Assembly: GCA_029747015.1 (NCBI GenBank)
Contig: JAKOGI010000082.1
Span: 83,501-147,500 of the forward strand
Origin: Carnegiea gigantea
Lineage: Eukaryota; Streptophyta; Magnoliopsida; Caryophyllales; Cactaceae
Direction of reading: 5' to 3'
DNA: 64,000 bases
The notes under the pieces were generated by a model. The model was not told the DNA's origin. It was given only the letters and a program-made list of their open reading frames with translations, and made no database searches. Of this stretch, positions 33,060-44,421 are shown piece by piece. The stretch's first letter is position 1. Each line of letters opens with the position of its first letter. Position numbers and translations under genes: made by a program.

Positions 33060-33640
33060 TGTTTCAAACTGGAGAGGGTAGTACATAGGATGCTTATACT
33101 ACAGTATAGTCTGCATATATAGAATTTCTACTTCAGTGCCCTTGTGACGGACCGGATTTTGGTATAGCTGAGGCCCATGACTAAGCCTTAGTTTTCGATA
33201 ATACCAACAAATGTGATTGATTAGTGATTACTATCTTACTTGGCCACAATCTTTTATTTTTTCCTTAAAAGCCCTTATGTGATACAGATCATTTTAGCAA
33301 ATTCGTTAGTAGGAGCTGGTTTACATTGAATTTTTGATCACTACAGCAGAATGGCATGGCCTGTTTAGTTCAGTCTCATCTATCAAGCAATAGCATTGAA
33401 GAATGCCAACGAAGTGTTATGGTATATCAAGCAATTCCTTATAGTTTAAGTCTCCTATAGTGGATTAGATGATTATTAAAGTGCCAGCACAATTCTCTTG
33501 TTTTTCGAATGTCCTTATCGTTTAAGTCTACTGTAGTGGATTAGATGATTATTAAAGTGTCAAATCCTAGTTATAAATTCATGGAACTTGTTGGTCCAGA
33601 GGTATCAGGGCAGCAAGCATAAAAAGAGGATGATTTATGT
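33060..33640. other. 3' flank of gene A
   Basis: Probable 3' UTR and spacer. GTTTAAGTCT.CTATAGTGGATTAGATGATTATTAAAGTG occurs twice about 87 bp apart (33448-33485 and 33519-33560, with small differences). No gene. Confidence 0.35.
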
Positions 33641-34652
33641 GACATGGTCTGTTCCTTTTCGTGATAAGATGCAACTGTAAGTGGTAAAGAAATGTAAGAA
33701 GTTGTAAAAAGATATAAGAAGCTGTAATGATAGGAGTAAGGAGTTGTTGAATTATTAAAAACTTGTATAGTATAATTTTTAGATAGGTATAATTTTTTAT
33801 CTTTAAATGTATGAATTATGAAAAAATTATTTCATGAAAATAAATTACATGTATCACTGATATTTATGACATAAATTTTACATCACTAAACAAATTATGT
33901 TTTAATATAGAAAAATTTATTTTTCTACAATTATATTTTAATAAAAAATAATATTTAAATAACATAATTAATGAAAATAAACCTTTAAACAAGTCAATAA
34001 AATATTAATAAGATAAATTCAAGCCGAAAAATATGTAGAACCAAATATGTTAAGCACTTGAGGTGATTTTTTGGTATTAACATTAGTTTCACCTCCCTGT
34101 AAGTAAATTAAAAAAAATAACAATTTTTCTCATTAAAATTGAATAGAATCCTAAAAATAAAATCCTATTTGAATTAAACATTTTGGAATTAAATTCAATT
34201 TAATATTTAATTGTACGATGATAACAACTAAGTTTGCATGGATAAACTTATGGGTGGAATAACTGAAATGCTTTCACCACCTATAGTTTCACTATTTTCA
34301 TGTATGATTGACGTCAAAACTCAAATACAAATACGATTTTTGTATGACAATTTTTAAACCTGCTAACTTATTTTCTCTACAATGACATATATGCTTCATG
34401 TCATATCATAAATTCTGTTTTTATATTTATACAAATATTATATTCATAAAAAGGCTGTAAGATTTTTCATATTGATAGTATTACATATTTCTATATAAAT
34501 ATAAGAATAAAATAGATGATAATTTGAATGTTATAAAAAATATATAAGGAGGTTCAAGAAGATGTAAGAAGACATAAAGAGATATAAGAAGATATAAGGA
34601 GCTGTAAGCTGTAAGCTAAATCTTTCCAATCGCAAAAAAGAACAAGCCCAAT
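33641..34652. mobile_element. Non-autonomous TIR element, about 1 kb, with GTAAGAAG-type subterminal repeats
   Basis: The left end GGTCTGTTCCTTTTCGTGAT and right end ATCGCAAAAAAGAACAAGCCC are inverted relatives of the MITE ends elsewhere in this window. Both subterminal parts repeat GTAAGAAG, ATATAAGAAG and AGCTGTAAG words. The interior is very AT-rich and non-coding. A TTA duplication is not intact. Confidence 0.5.
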
Positions 34653-35568
34653 CAACGTTGGTATATGTCATCTAGAAGGAACAAAACAATAGGATGTTCA
34701 ATAACAAGAGCTTAAATGAGGATCAACTCTTGAAGCATTTTCTCTACTTTGTTAAAAGTCAAATTTTGTTTGAATTTTTGCTCAAAATGTCACTATTTCT
34801 CCCCTTCTCCCACTCTCCACCCCCACCTACACAAACCCTAACAGCTAGAGCTACCAAGAATGATCGCATGGGTCCGATAAGATAACGATTAGACTTGTCA
34901 AACGTTATTTATGTAGTGCCATTTATGTGATTGAAATATGGTCGAGTGTGAAATCATCGATGAGAGAAATAAACCATGAGGGTCATCAGAGGACAGCGGT
35001 TTTGGTCATCTATTTGGACTTTATTTCTCAATTTTGATATCAATTCGCGCCTTAAACAAAGACTAGTTGTGATTTGTGCTTGATCTCTCTAGTTAGACTA
35101 AATAAGGAAGATAATGGGGTGATACCATGGTGGAATTTGGAGGCTTAGTGGCAATGAATTTCTCTAAACATCATCTTAAAGAGAGAAAATCAAGAAACTT
35201 TCACTGTTTGAAATACATGAAATTTGTTGTAGCCAGTTAATTCCAACTACAATGAGTTTTTTGACTTTTAAAACCAATATAGTGGTATTTATTCAGTCAA
35301 AAAAATTAATATAATGACATTTGGGCTTTTTAAAGCAAAAAATATGTCTCATCACTTATAAGTAGGCATACGTAAGTACCCTAAGGATGCCGAGTGTATA
35401 TGTAATGTTCTTTTTTGGTGATTAATATAATTTGGTGATTAATATAATCAGCTTAATTACTTAAAAAAAGTTAATCAATGTATAAGTTGTAACTTATCAA
35501 AGATAAAACCACTACTTACCATCAATTTAACTTATTTCAAATATGATTATATACATATATATTATTAT

Positions 35569-35619
<51 letters not shown>

Positions 35620-35739
35620 TTATTGATTTTTATTTTTACCTTATACTCGCATGGTGGGGCCAACATTTAGTGACTTTGCAATCACCTTCCAAGAGTTACC
35701 CCCCCCCCCCAAAAAAAAGGGGGGGGGGGTGTGTCAAGA
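34653..35739. other. Spacer before gene B with (AAT)n and C12-A8-G11 hairpin
   Basis: AT-rich. It contains an (ATA/AAT)n microsatellite at about 35560-35620 and C12-A8-G11 at 35699-35729, which can fold into a G/C hairpin with an A loop. No gene supported. Confidence 0.45.
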
Positions 35740-35858
35740 CTTGGGCAGGTTTTTTAGTTATAGAGAGAGAAAGTAATTGGAGAGAGAAGCCGTTTGAACC
35801 TGCTCTAGATTGCCGCTTCCGCTCAGCTATAGTACTGCTCAATAAGAACAAAGTCTTC

Positions 35859-35890
<32 letters not shown>

Positions 35891-35968
35891 TCCGTATTTA
35901 CGTTTGATCACTGTGATCGAGCTTTTCCCTGCCATTTTCATTCTCTTTCTGAGCTCACTTTTGCTTCA
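35740..35968 (+). promoter_or_regulatory. Proximal promoter/leader of E2-like gene B
   Basis: Homologous to the sequence before gene A, with GAACCTGCTCTAGATTGCCG, (CT)n and CGTTTGATCACTG, and the ATG at the same place. Confidence 0.5.
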
Positions 35969-35988
35969 ATGGAGGCTTCTTCACGAGG

Positions 35989-36026
<38 letters not shown>

Positions 36027-39000
36027 CCCCCACCGCAGTTTCTTTATTTGCTTAATCCCACTGTTCTTTAATCAAAATGCAAGAATCCATTGGAATTATG
36101 ATGTGAATTACTTGTTTGTTAATGGCGTTAATGAATTCCACTCTGTTCTTGCTCTGTTTCGATGTAATCCATCGAAATTTTGAATCCTCTTTTTTCCCCT
36201 CTCGTTCTGCATACTGTTTACATGTTTAATCCCTAGAAAACTGAGATTTTGCTAAGTTTCGATTAATTCATGCAAGAATATATCTACATTGTGAATTTCG
36301 TCTGTTTTTAATCGAGTTATTTTTGGTTCTGTAACAAGGGATATGGTTTTCTTGACTTTTTTAAAAAAAAAAAAAAACTCGGCTGATTCTTGCTCTGTTT
36401 CACTGAACGCAATTGGGAGCCATGAGTTAGCCATGAAAAACAAGACTTGATTGTGACCTTTTGTCTTCGTTTGAGTCATCGATTCAATTCTTGCCCCCTT
36501 TTTTCCTCAATTTTAAATCTCTTCTGAATTCTTGCTGGGTTGGTTTGATTTTATTTGATGATCAATCTGTTCCGAAGTTTTCGAACTTTTTTACATATGC
36601 AATAGTTTGCATATGAGCAGTTTCTATCGAAATAATGGGTTTTCTTCTTCCCTTTTCTGAAAGAATCTTGCTGTCTTTCTTCAACAACTATTTTGTACTA
36701 TATGCTGATAAAATGCCTTACTGTCATAAACTTGCTAGTTAATAGTAAGAGTAAAGCAAAATGCTTTAGATTAAGGGATGAGGGGTGTGAACTATTACTA
36801 AACTTCGAATTCTTGATGTTCATTTCTACTTGCAACTGTACCCAGATCGCGTACCCAGATGTGAAATTGTGCAAGTTATTATGAGCGTTGCTTCGCTTGA
36901 TTTGATTTGCTGATCAATTGCTTTTTATGTATATATATGTTGTACTCTTGGTTCTGTAAGACTGACTTGTTTTAGTTACATAGATATCCAAATCAAAGAT
37001 TACTGCGAAACATTTCATTAGTTCTTTATCAATTGACTCGTGTTGGCTTGAATCGTGTTTTCTGATTATGTTATATTCTTGGGTCTGTATGACTAGCTTG
37101 CTCATAATTACATTTATTCCCGAATCAACAGATACAGCAAAATGTTTCACCATAAGTTCATGTACTGGCACTTGCTGGCTTGAGTCGCTTCTTATTATGT
37201 GCTAATATTCTGGGTCCTGTATGACTGATTAATTTATTTCTAATCCATATGAATTTCTAAGCAGCCAAGGAAGCTGGACCGAGTACAGAAGCCGGACCAA
37301 ATGCAGGAGCAGCACCTGCTGACGGGGCAGGACTGGCTGAACAGGCAGGACACACTGGAGGAGCCGAACCTTCTGCAGGGGTAGGACCTAGTGGAGCACA
37401 AGAAAAGAGACGATCTAGCCATAAAAAGGCAGCTAGAGAGTTGGTAAAGTGGACGACTAGAATTCTCAGGTGTGCAACCACTGATGTGGACCAGGGAAGT
37501 GGGAGTTCAGATACACAAGAGACTGTCTTGGGAGGTCAGAACTGAGTATTTATAAGTTGCAAACTCAAGAAGGGAAATTTGTGCATGTATTCATGTATAT
37601 AGGATGTTCATATCATAGTTTAGTCTACACATACAAAATTTTGCAGCAGTTTGTGGTGAAAACCAGATTTTTGTTCAAGCCCAAGCCTATGATTACAAAA
37701 TTTTGCAACATGTGATTGATTGTTATCTTAGTTTGCCACAATCTTATGTTTTTCACGGGAAAATCCTTTTTCGATCATTTTAGCAAATTTGTTAGTAGTA
37801 GCAGGGTTGCATTCTATTTTTGACGATTACAGCAGCAGGTTGGAATCCACTGCAGAATAGCATGGCTTTTTTAGTTCAGTCCCAAGTCTCAACTATCGAG
37901 TGTTTTTTTTTTTTGGGGGGGGGGGGGAGATTAGTGTTATGGATACTAGAATCTATGAGGGATGACAGCTGTGAATTATTACTGTTAACCATGAATCTTG
38001 ATGTTCATCTCTACTTGCAAGTTGCAACTATATACAAAGTTCAGATGTGAAGTAATATAAGTTGTTATCTGCATTGAACTATTGCATGTCTTATCTTCTT
38101 TTAGATGGCATTCCTGTTCGTTGATTTTTGCTAATGGTAGCCATGTTCAGAATTCTTGAACTTCTTGTAAGACTTGCATCCATGGTATCTAATTCTTTGT
38201 GCGTTGCACTGTGAAATTCAGATAAAGGAAAAGAGGCCGCAGATAAGGCTAATGAACTCGATGAACTTGACCTCAGTCAATTCAAAATAGTGCCTGGCTA
38301 TGGCTACCGTGAGCACTTGATGAGGCGCAGAGAGGATACCAAACCCGAATTGGACTATGTCCAGAAGGACTGGAATGTATTTAAGATGTTCCTTCAAGAG
38401 GAGGTCTATGTACGAACCTACGAAGAGCGCTATGACCTTCTTCGAGTTATGATAGTAGGACCCCAGGGAACCCCATATCATGATGGGTTATTCTTCTATG
38501 ATTTGCAGCTCCCAAAGGACTTCCCCAAAGTGCCACCTTTTGTCCTAGATATCAGTTCTCTGAAATACCCTGCTGCAGGACTTGATTGGGAAGAAATCAT
38601 GTATCGCAATGGCTGTCCTCCTAATACTGGTGGTGAGATAACTTATTCTGAAGAGCAAAGTATGACAGTCATGTTCGAGTACTTATACAAACAAGTTCTG
38701 AAAGGGAGAACCGGGCCAGGAAGTAGAATGTACAATACAAAGGAGTTCTTCAGGACTTGGTTCCAAACGGAGATTTATATAAGGAAACCACCAAGACAAT
38801 TTGAAGACATTGTTTATAATCACTTTCGCGAGAGGGGCAGGTTCATTCTGAATGCTTTTATGGCTTATGCAACTGGCGTTGTCGAAGTTGGCAAGTACAA
38901 GGAGCCATTAGATGGCTCAAGATCAGCACCGCCAGCATTTCTGGAAGGTGTAATGCCAGGGGCCTTAGGGGCACCTCCAATTCTAGAATTATGGACTCAT

Positions 39001-40276
39001 GTTTTGGAAGGTCCAACATCAGAGCTACCCGACATTCCACCTGAAAGTCTAGAATGTTCAACATCACAGCCACCTGCAATTCAAGTAGGTTCAACGTTAG
39101 CAGGGGGAGGACCAACATCAAAGCTGCCAGCAATTCCACAAGATCCAAATGAACCAGATGATCCTGGTGCCGGGGAAGGGTTAACATCAAGGCTGCCAGA
39201 AATTCCAGAAAATCCAAATGATCCAAATGATTCTGGTGCCGGGGAAGGATCAACATCAAGGCTGCCGGAAATTCCAGAAAATCCAAATGATCCAGATGAT
39301 CCTTCTGCTGGTGAAGGATCAACGTCTAGGCTACCAGTAAATCTAGAAAATATACATGATCCAGAGGCTGAGAGTTTATTTGACAAGCCTCGCATTCGAA
39401 AGTTGCTGGATGATCTGACTGAGGCAATTGAGAACAATGAAAAGGAAGGACCAAAAAGGTACAAACCACCTGAAGACATTCCGCCTGATCAGTCATGGTA
39501 TATGAGAGCAATTGAAGCTGCTGAAGGCGTCCTCAAGGAAGATATTAAAGCTGTAGGGCTACTTGGCACTCGTAAGTCATTCCTTCATTGCATTGATGCC
39601 CAAATCAAAAGATTTACAGAATACAATTCATCATATGTTCATCTACCGGCAACTTTTGTCATCAATCGGTTTTATGTATATATTGTACTCCTTGTTCTGT
39701 AAGACTTACTGGTTTATAGTTACATAGATACCCAAATCAAAGGTCAGTGCAAAACATTTCATTGTATCTCTCATCTATTGAACCCCTTTGGCTTGCATCG
39801 TGTTTTCTGTTTATGTTATATCCTTTGTTCTGTATGACTAACTTGCTTTTAATTGCATTTATACCCAAATCAAATATTACTGCAAAATATTTCAGCATAT
39901 GTTCATGACTGGCACTTTCTGGCTTGAGTCCCATTTTATGTATGTGATGTATTCTTGGTTCTGTATGACTAGTTTGTTTCTAACACATGTAATGTTCTAA
40001 GCAGCTGATGAAGCCGAACCAAGTGGAGGAGCAGTGCCTGCTGAAGGGGCAGTACCAGGGGTAGGATCTAGTGAAGCACAAGAAAGGAGACGCACTGGCC
40101 ATAAAAAGTCGGCTAGAGAATTTGTAAAGTGGATGACTAGAATTCTCGGGTGTGCAAGCACTGATGTGGAGCAGGCAAGTGGGAGTTCTGATACACAAGA
40201 AACCGTCTGGCACTGGCGAGGTCAGAACACAGAATTTATAAGTTTCAAACTTGAGAAGGGAAATCTATGCATATGA
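35969..40276 (+). CDS. E2-like gene B: UBC24/PHO2-class UBC domain without catalytic cysteine, with tail exons
   Basis: Paralogue of gene A. Predicted exons are 35969-35987 (MEASSR), 38222-39571 (E2-like exon) and 40005-40276, giving 546 aa. The E2-like domain has YVRTYEERYDLLRVMIVGPQ, GTPYHDGLFFYDLQLPKDFP and RKPPRQFEDIVYNHF. The active-site strand is replaced by AAGLDWEEIMYRNGCPPN. Its one cysteine is not in the family's GKVC setting, so the domain is probably inactive. The exon then carries three 69-bp units (39151-39357) encoding DPNDSGAGEGSTSRLPEIPE-like repeats, and a helical block as in gene A. In the last exon the usual stop after GGQN is lost and the frame continues for 14 more codons. 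A further tail exon lies at 40601-40917, and another lies in intron 1 at 37265-37545. Which combination is expressed is unknown. Confidence 0.7.
37265..37545 (+). repeat. Tail exon B1, located upstream of the E2 exon
   Basis: Phase-1 exon after TTTCTAAGCAG, open to a TGA. Joined to exon 1 of gene B it encodes a 99-aa protein starting MEASSRAKEAGPSTEA, with a GPS/Ala-rich part, RRSSHKKAARELVKWTTRIL, RCATTDVDQ and GSGSSDTQETVLGGQN. It lacks the E2-like domain altogether. Its surroundings (36930-37260) repeat the intron text found before the other tail exons. Confidence 0.6.
39151..39357 (+). repeat. 69-bp coding minisatellite, three units
   Basis: Units begin at 39151, 39220 and 39289 and encode 23-residue variants containing SGAGEGSTSRLPEIPENPN. 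Gene A has about one and a half related units. The frame is kept because 69 is a multiple of three. Confidence 0.8.
40005..40276 (+). repeat. Tail exon B2 with lost stop codon
   Basis: Same family, containing HKKSAREFVKWMTRILGCAS and GSSDTQETV, then WHWRGQN. The stop seen in other copies (AACTAG) reads AACACAG here, so translation goes on to a TGA at 40274-40276. Confidence 0.65.
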
Positions 40277-40600
40277 CCAATAAGGCTACCTACACATGTG
40301 ATTGATTGTTTTCTTAGATTACCACAGTATTATTTTTGCCTACAAAGTTCTTTATGTGATACCCAAATCAAAGATTACAGCTAAATTACATCATTTATTC
40401 ATCCATTAACTCTTTGTGGCTTGCATTGTATTTTCTGTTTATGTTTATCGTAGATTCTGTATGACTGACATGTTACATTAGTGCCCAAATCAAAGACTGC
40501 AGCAAATATTCATCATGTATGCGAAGTGGCTTGAATCACATTTTATGTATGTGCTGTATTATGACTGGCTTGTTTGCAATACATACGATATCCTGAGCAG

Positions 40601-40917
40601 GTGGAGGAGCCAGGCCAAGTACAGATACCATAATAAGTACAGAAACCATACTAAGTGGAGCCGCCGCCCCTGCTGAAGGAGCAGACCCAGCTGGACACGC
40701 GGAACCTTCTAGAGAAGCCACACCTTCCGCAGGGCCAGTGCCTATTGATGGAGTGGGATCTAGTGGAACAGAGCAAAGGAGATGCTCTAGCCATAAAAAG
40801 GCGGCTACAGAGTTTGCAAAAAGGATGAATCGAACTTTCAAGGGTGAGAACACTAATGTGAAGCAAGGCAGTGGGAGTTCAGATACACAAGAAACTAGCA
40901 AGGGAGGTCAGAACTAG
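40601..40917 (+). repeat. Tail exon B3
   Basis: Phase-1 exon after CCTGAGCAG with an intact frame to TAG. It contains SSHKKAATEFAKRMNRTFKG and GSSDTQETSKGGQN, and the cysteine of the RIL.C motif is replaced by glycine. Exon B2 has no good donor before its stop, so use of B3 would need B2 to be skipped. Confidence 0.55.
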
Positions 40918-41271
40918 TGTTTCAAACTGGAGAGGGGAAGCCTATACATATCATACATGTATATACTGTGTTCATATTATTCTATAGTTTACACATACAG
41001 AATTTTGCTTCTGTTTTTAGTGACCAACTGGATTGTTGTTCAAGCCCAGGCCTATAAGTAGGCCTCAGTTTTCTTTCATACCTATGATTACTCATCCCTT
41101 AGCTGTAAGGCCACCTATATGTGATTGATTGTTATCTTAGTTTTCCACAATTTCTTATTTTTGCCTGAAAAAGCCCTTTATGAGATAAAGATCATTTTAG
41201 CAGGTTTGCATTCTAGTTTTAGCAGGTTTTTGGGGGGGGGGGGGGTTGTTTATGTATTTCAGGATTTGTAA
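40918..41271. other. 3' flank of gene B
   Basis: Probable 3' UTR and spacer resembling the flank of gene A. It has a G14 run at 41232-41245 and ends at the TAA before the next MITE. Confidence 0.4.
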
Positions 41272-42047
41272 GGGCACCCCCAGCCAGAGTTTCATTTTTT
41301 GGAGCGAAGGCCTGCCATATCAGCATGAGTTCCACTTGCATTTCATTTAATTTTCTAACCACTGGAACTCATTTCAGGACAATTAATTGTCATGGAGCCC
41401 ACAATTGAAACTTAATTTATTACTTTTTATTTTTTATGTTGTGTTTCTGTTTAAAACTTAATACGTGAAACAAAAAATTAAACATATTAACTTTCAAGCA
41501 CCCATTCGATTTTACAATTTAAACATATTGCTTTTAAGCATGTAACTAATAAGAACATAATCAAATTCCAACAATTTTTAAATTCACTAAAGATTCAACA
41601 ATTTTCAAATTCACAACTAAAAACATGAAACAAAAAACCATATTTACATTAAAAAAAATACTTACAAAATATTTCTGAATTTTAGTTGAGTTGAAACAAA
41701 AATATTTTTAGAATTTATATAGGAAACATTTGTATTTAAAAAAAAAATGTTCAATGCAACTATCTGTGGCCAAGGAATCAGCAGCAAACCAATGGCTACA
41801 AATATTAAATACCAGCTTTCCCTTTTTTTTGGGGCCAGTGCACAAAACGCATCACTTCCGTCACCACACCCTGCAAAATGTTGTGTTTTAGTGGCACAAA
41901 AGCCAAAAAATAAAAAAAATGAAACGCGGGACGGAACGACACCCGGTTCCGTCCCCCGTTTCCTACCACGCGTGTCCTCGGCTGGGGACGACATGTGTTA
42001 CACGCCAGTGCTTTTTCTAACACACTGGGAAACAGCTGGGGATGCCC
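41272..42047. mobile_element. Harbinger-type non-autonomous element, 776 bp, TAA target duplication
   Basis: Starts GGGCACCCCCAGCC and ends CAGCTGGGGATGCCC, which are inverted repeats. TAA flanks both sides (41269-41271 and 42048-42050). The right part is GC-rich (CGGTTCCGTCCCCCGTTTCC). No transposase is encoded. The open frames in it are short and on both strands, so they are not counted as genes. Confidence 0.7.
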
Positions 42048-42050
42048 TAA

Positions 42051-43802
42051 GTGTTTGCCTTCAAATTTGAAAACTATATACATTATGAAATGCATATAAC
42101 ATAAATTAGTTATTATACCATTAAAAAAAAAAAAGGGTCTCCACCTAAGCTTGGTTTCATACTTAATCATTAATAACATAAGCCAACCTTAGGACTACAC
42201 GAGCTAGTTCTTTATAAGCTCCTTATGGTTTTAAGTTCATTCCGTGTAAAAAGTGACCGTTAGAAAAGCATGTTTATTTGAGCAATTTTAAGAAGCTGTA
42301 CGTTATATTATGTAATTTATTTGGATAGGTCGTCCAAATTCTTTCTAAGAATGAATAGATAGAGTATTTCATAGTCGAGCAATTTCAAAGTTTTCCAGTT
42401 AACCCTGTCACCAATTTTGAAAGCTAGAGCAATTTCAAGATTGAAAAACTTGTCCAGTTTCATTGATATTTATTCTTCCATTTCCTCCACAAAAGGAAGG
42501 AGAATGAGGCTGATTTCATCCTATCCAATATCCTTTATTTTTCATTGGTTCCTTTTCCTTATTTTCATTTGATAATATTGCCAAAAAAAAAAGTCCAAAA
42601 TATATGCAATTTTTTGTCAAGTCCAAAACATAAAAAATCACATGAAGCCTGAGAAAAGACTTGGTATTTCTATTATCGGAAATGAGGCACTGGTAATTAA
42701 AAGAATTACAAGAAGCCCGAGAAAAGAATTGGAGAATAACCGACAAAGTAAAGGTTGATAATCTTAGGATATCTATGATGGCTATTTTATTTGATGTCTA
42801 CGATTGGAACTAGCGGCTCGTTGAGCTTAGTTGTTCCTGACTTGCAGTATGTAGACTACTAGAATGTAGTAGCTGCTTTTTTTGAGCAGTATAGTGATTG
42901 TATTTTCTTTCTTTCTTTATTATTGTAAGAGTCATGCCCAACTAAATAATCGAAAAAAATCAACTCCAAAACATGTACTAATCAATTTCACAACATTATT
43001 GTTTCAGTTAATTAAGACAAATTACAAGTTTTATAATATTAAGCAAAAATCAAAATCAAAGGATTAAGAAGAACAATTGCAATAGAATAATCTAAACCTT
43101 ACTTAATAGATACGTAACTAATAGAATAATTTGAATTACCCTTTTTTATGTTATTCATAATGATCACTCTTATATTTTCCAATTTTCACATGTGTAAACC
43201 TAACTTTCAATTTTACACGTGATAGCCCCTAAAGTTGGTAGTCATTGATTATCCTACTTGATCATTTGAACCAGACCTTATTCGATTCCATTATTCCAAT
43301 TGAATCAATTGGACTAATTGGTTCAGACCTTCGATCCCATTATTCCAATTGAATCAATTAGATTAACTCATTCAAATCGATTATCACAACGTTGGTTGAC
43401 CACATTCATACCGTAACATAGAAACAAAACCAAAAATTTCCGAATAAACATGGCAAATTAAGCAATTATCATAACATACATACTACAACATGGTACATAC
43501 AAAGCACACCCATTACCCATGACCCATCTACAAAACCTTGAAACATAGGATGAGAAAAAAAGAAAAAAAAAAAAAACCCCCCCACCTAATGCACACCACC
43601 GACTACCCCGCCCCTCAATGACCCTACTTTATCCTTAATCAGATGCTCATCTTCACTAGGCCCGGCCCGACTTGACTTGACATCCAGCCCCACCCAGAGA
43701 GTGGGACCCACTTTGAAGAATTTTTCTACAATCGGATAAGGATTAGTAGAAAATTAGAGGCTAATCTTCATCCTTAACTTTTTATTAATTAATAATTAAG
43801 CA
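42051..43802. other. Spacer and bZIP 3' flank
   Basis: AT-rich with no gene supported. ATTCCATTATTCCAATTGAA-type text occurs twice (43285 and 43330) as a roughly 45-bp tandem duplication. The last 300 bp are probably the 3' UTR of the minus-strand bZIP gene. Confidence 0.35.
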
Positions 43803-44315
43803 TTAGAAATTGGAGCTCCGAATAGCAGGGGAAGCATTAGCAATGAGGGGCATGGAAATGGAGGAAGGGCAAGGAAGCTCCCATGGCTTCATCATCGGGT
43901 CCGGGTCCGACTCCGACTCGTACAACAAACCCAAACCCTCTTCGCCATTAACATTGTTGGTGCTTCCTCCTCCTTTAACCACCTTGGCAATCTCGATAAT
44001 GGATTCCAGCGACTCCAACCTCCTCACCAGCCGCTCCTTCTCGGCTCTTAACACCCTGTTCTGGGCGTTCTTGCCGGAAAACTCGCCGGAAAACTCTCCG
44101 ATCTTCTTCGAAAACTCCTCGTTCTCTCTCTTCAACCTTCCCATCTCCCTTATCAGATCATCCAAGTGCTGCTGCTTCTTCTGCCTCGACCTTCGCGCCG
44201 ACTCTCTGTTCGATTCCATCCGCCGCCGCTTCTTCTCGTCGATTCCGCCGCCGCCGCTTCCCTCCGATCCCGAGCTCGCCGCGGGCCGGCCACCGCTGCT
44301 TGACGAATGCTGCAT
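43803..44315 (-). CDS. Group S1-type bZIP transcription factor
   Basis: Intronless gene of 170 aa. After a Ser/Gly-rich N-terminus, the basic region reads KKRRRMESNRESARRSRQKK with the bZIP invariant N-x7-R. QQHLDDLIREMGRLKREN and a long zipper follow, ending VRRLESLESIIEIAK, wording typical of group S (bZIP11/bZIP2/bZIP53-like). S1 members heterodimerise with group C bZIPs and regulate amino-acid and sugar metabolism. The zipper is interrupted by a short EFSGEFSGKN insertion-like repeat. The decisive support for S1 is the sucrose-control uORF in the leader. GC content and codon use are higher than in the surroundings. Which S1 member it is cannot be decided. Confidence 0.92.
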   Translation of the reverse strand: MQHSSSSGGRPAASSGSEGSGGGGIDEKKRRRMESNRESARRSRQKKQQHLDDLIREMGRLKRENEEFSKKIGEFSGEFSGKNAQNRVLRAEKERLVRRLESLESIIEIAKVVKGGGSTNNVNGEEGLGLLYESESDPDPMMKPWELPCPSSISMPLIANASPAIRSSNF

Positions 44316-44385
44316 TCTTATTCTATGTTTCTTATCGAGATATAAACTAGGGTTAGGGTTTCAGATTTACGGCAATGAATCTAAT

Positions 44386-44421
44386 TTAAGGGCTTGTTCG
44401 GGAAACGGGGAATTGATTCAT
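44386..44421 (-). promoter_or_regulatory. Second uORF, overlapping the end of the sucrose-control uORF
   Basis: MNQFPVSRTSP and stop. Its ATG overlaps the stop of the sucrose-control uORF as ATGA, and it ends 70 bp before the bZIP start. Termination-reinitiation is possible; its role is inferred only from position. Confidence 0.5.

Noticed and set aside
33641..34652. Possible autonomous transposon
   Set aside because: Although inverted ends exist, the 1-kb interior is extremely AT-rich and encodes no transposase.
41662..42179. Open frames of 107-124 codons on both strands
   Set aside because: They lie within or across the end of the 776-bp Harbinger-type element and show no protein family features.
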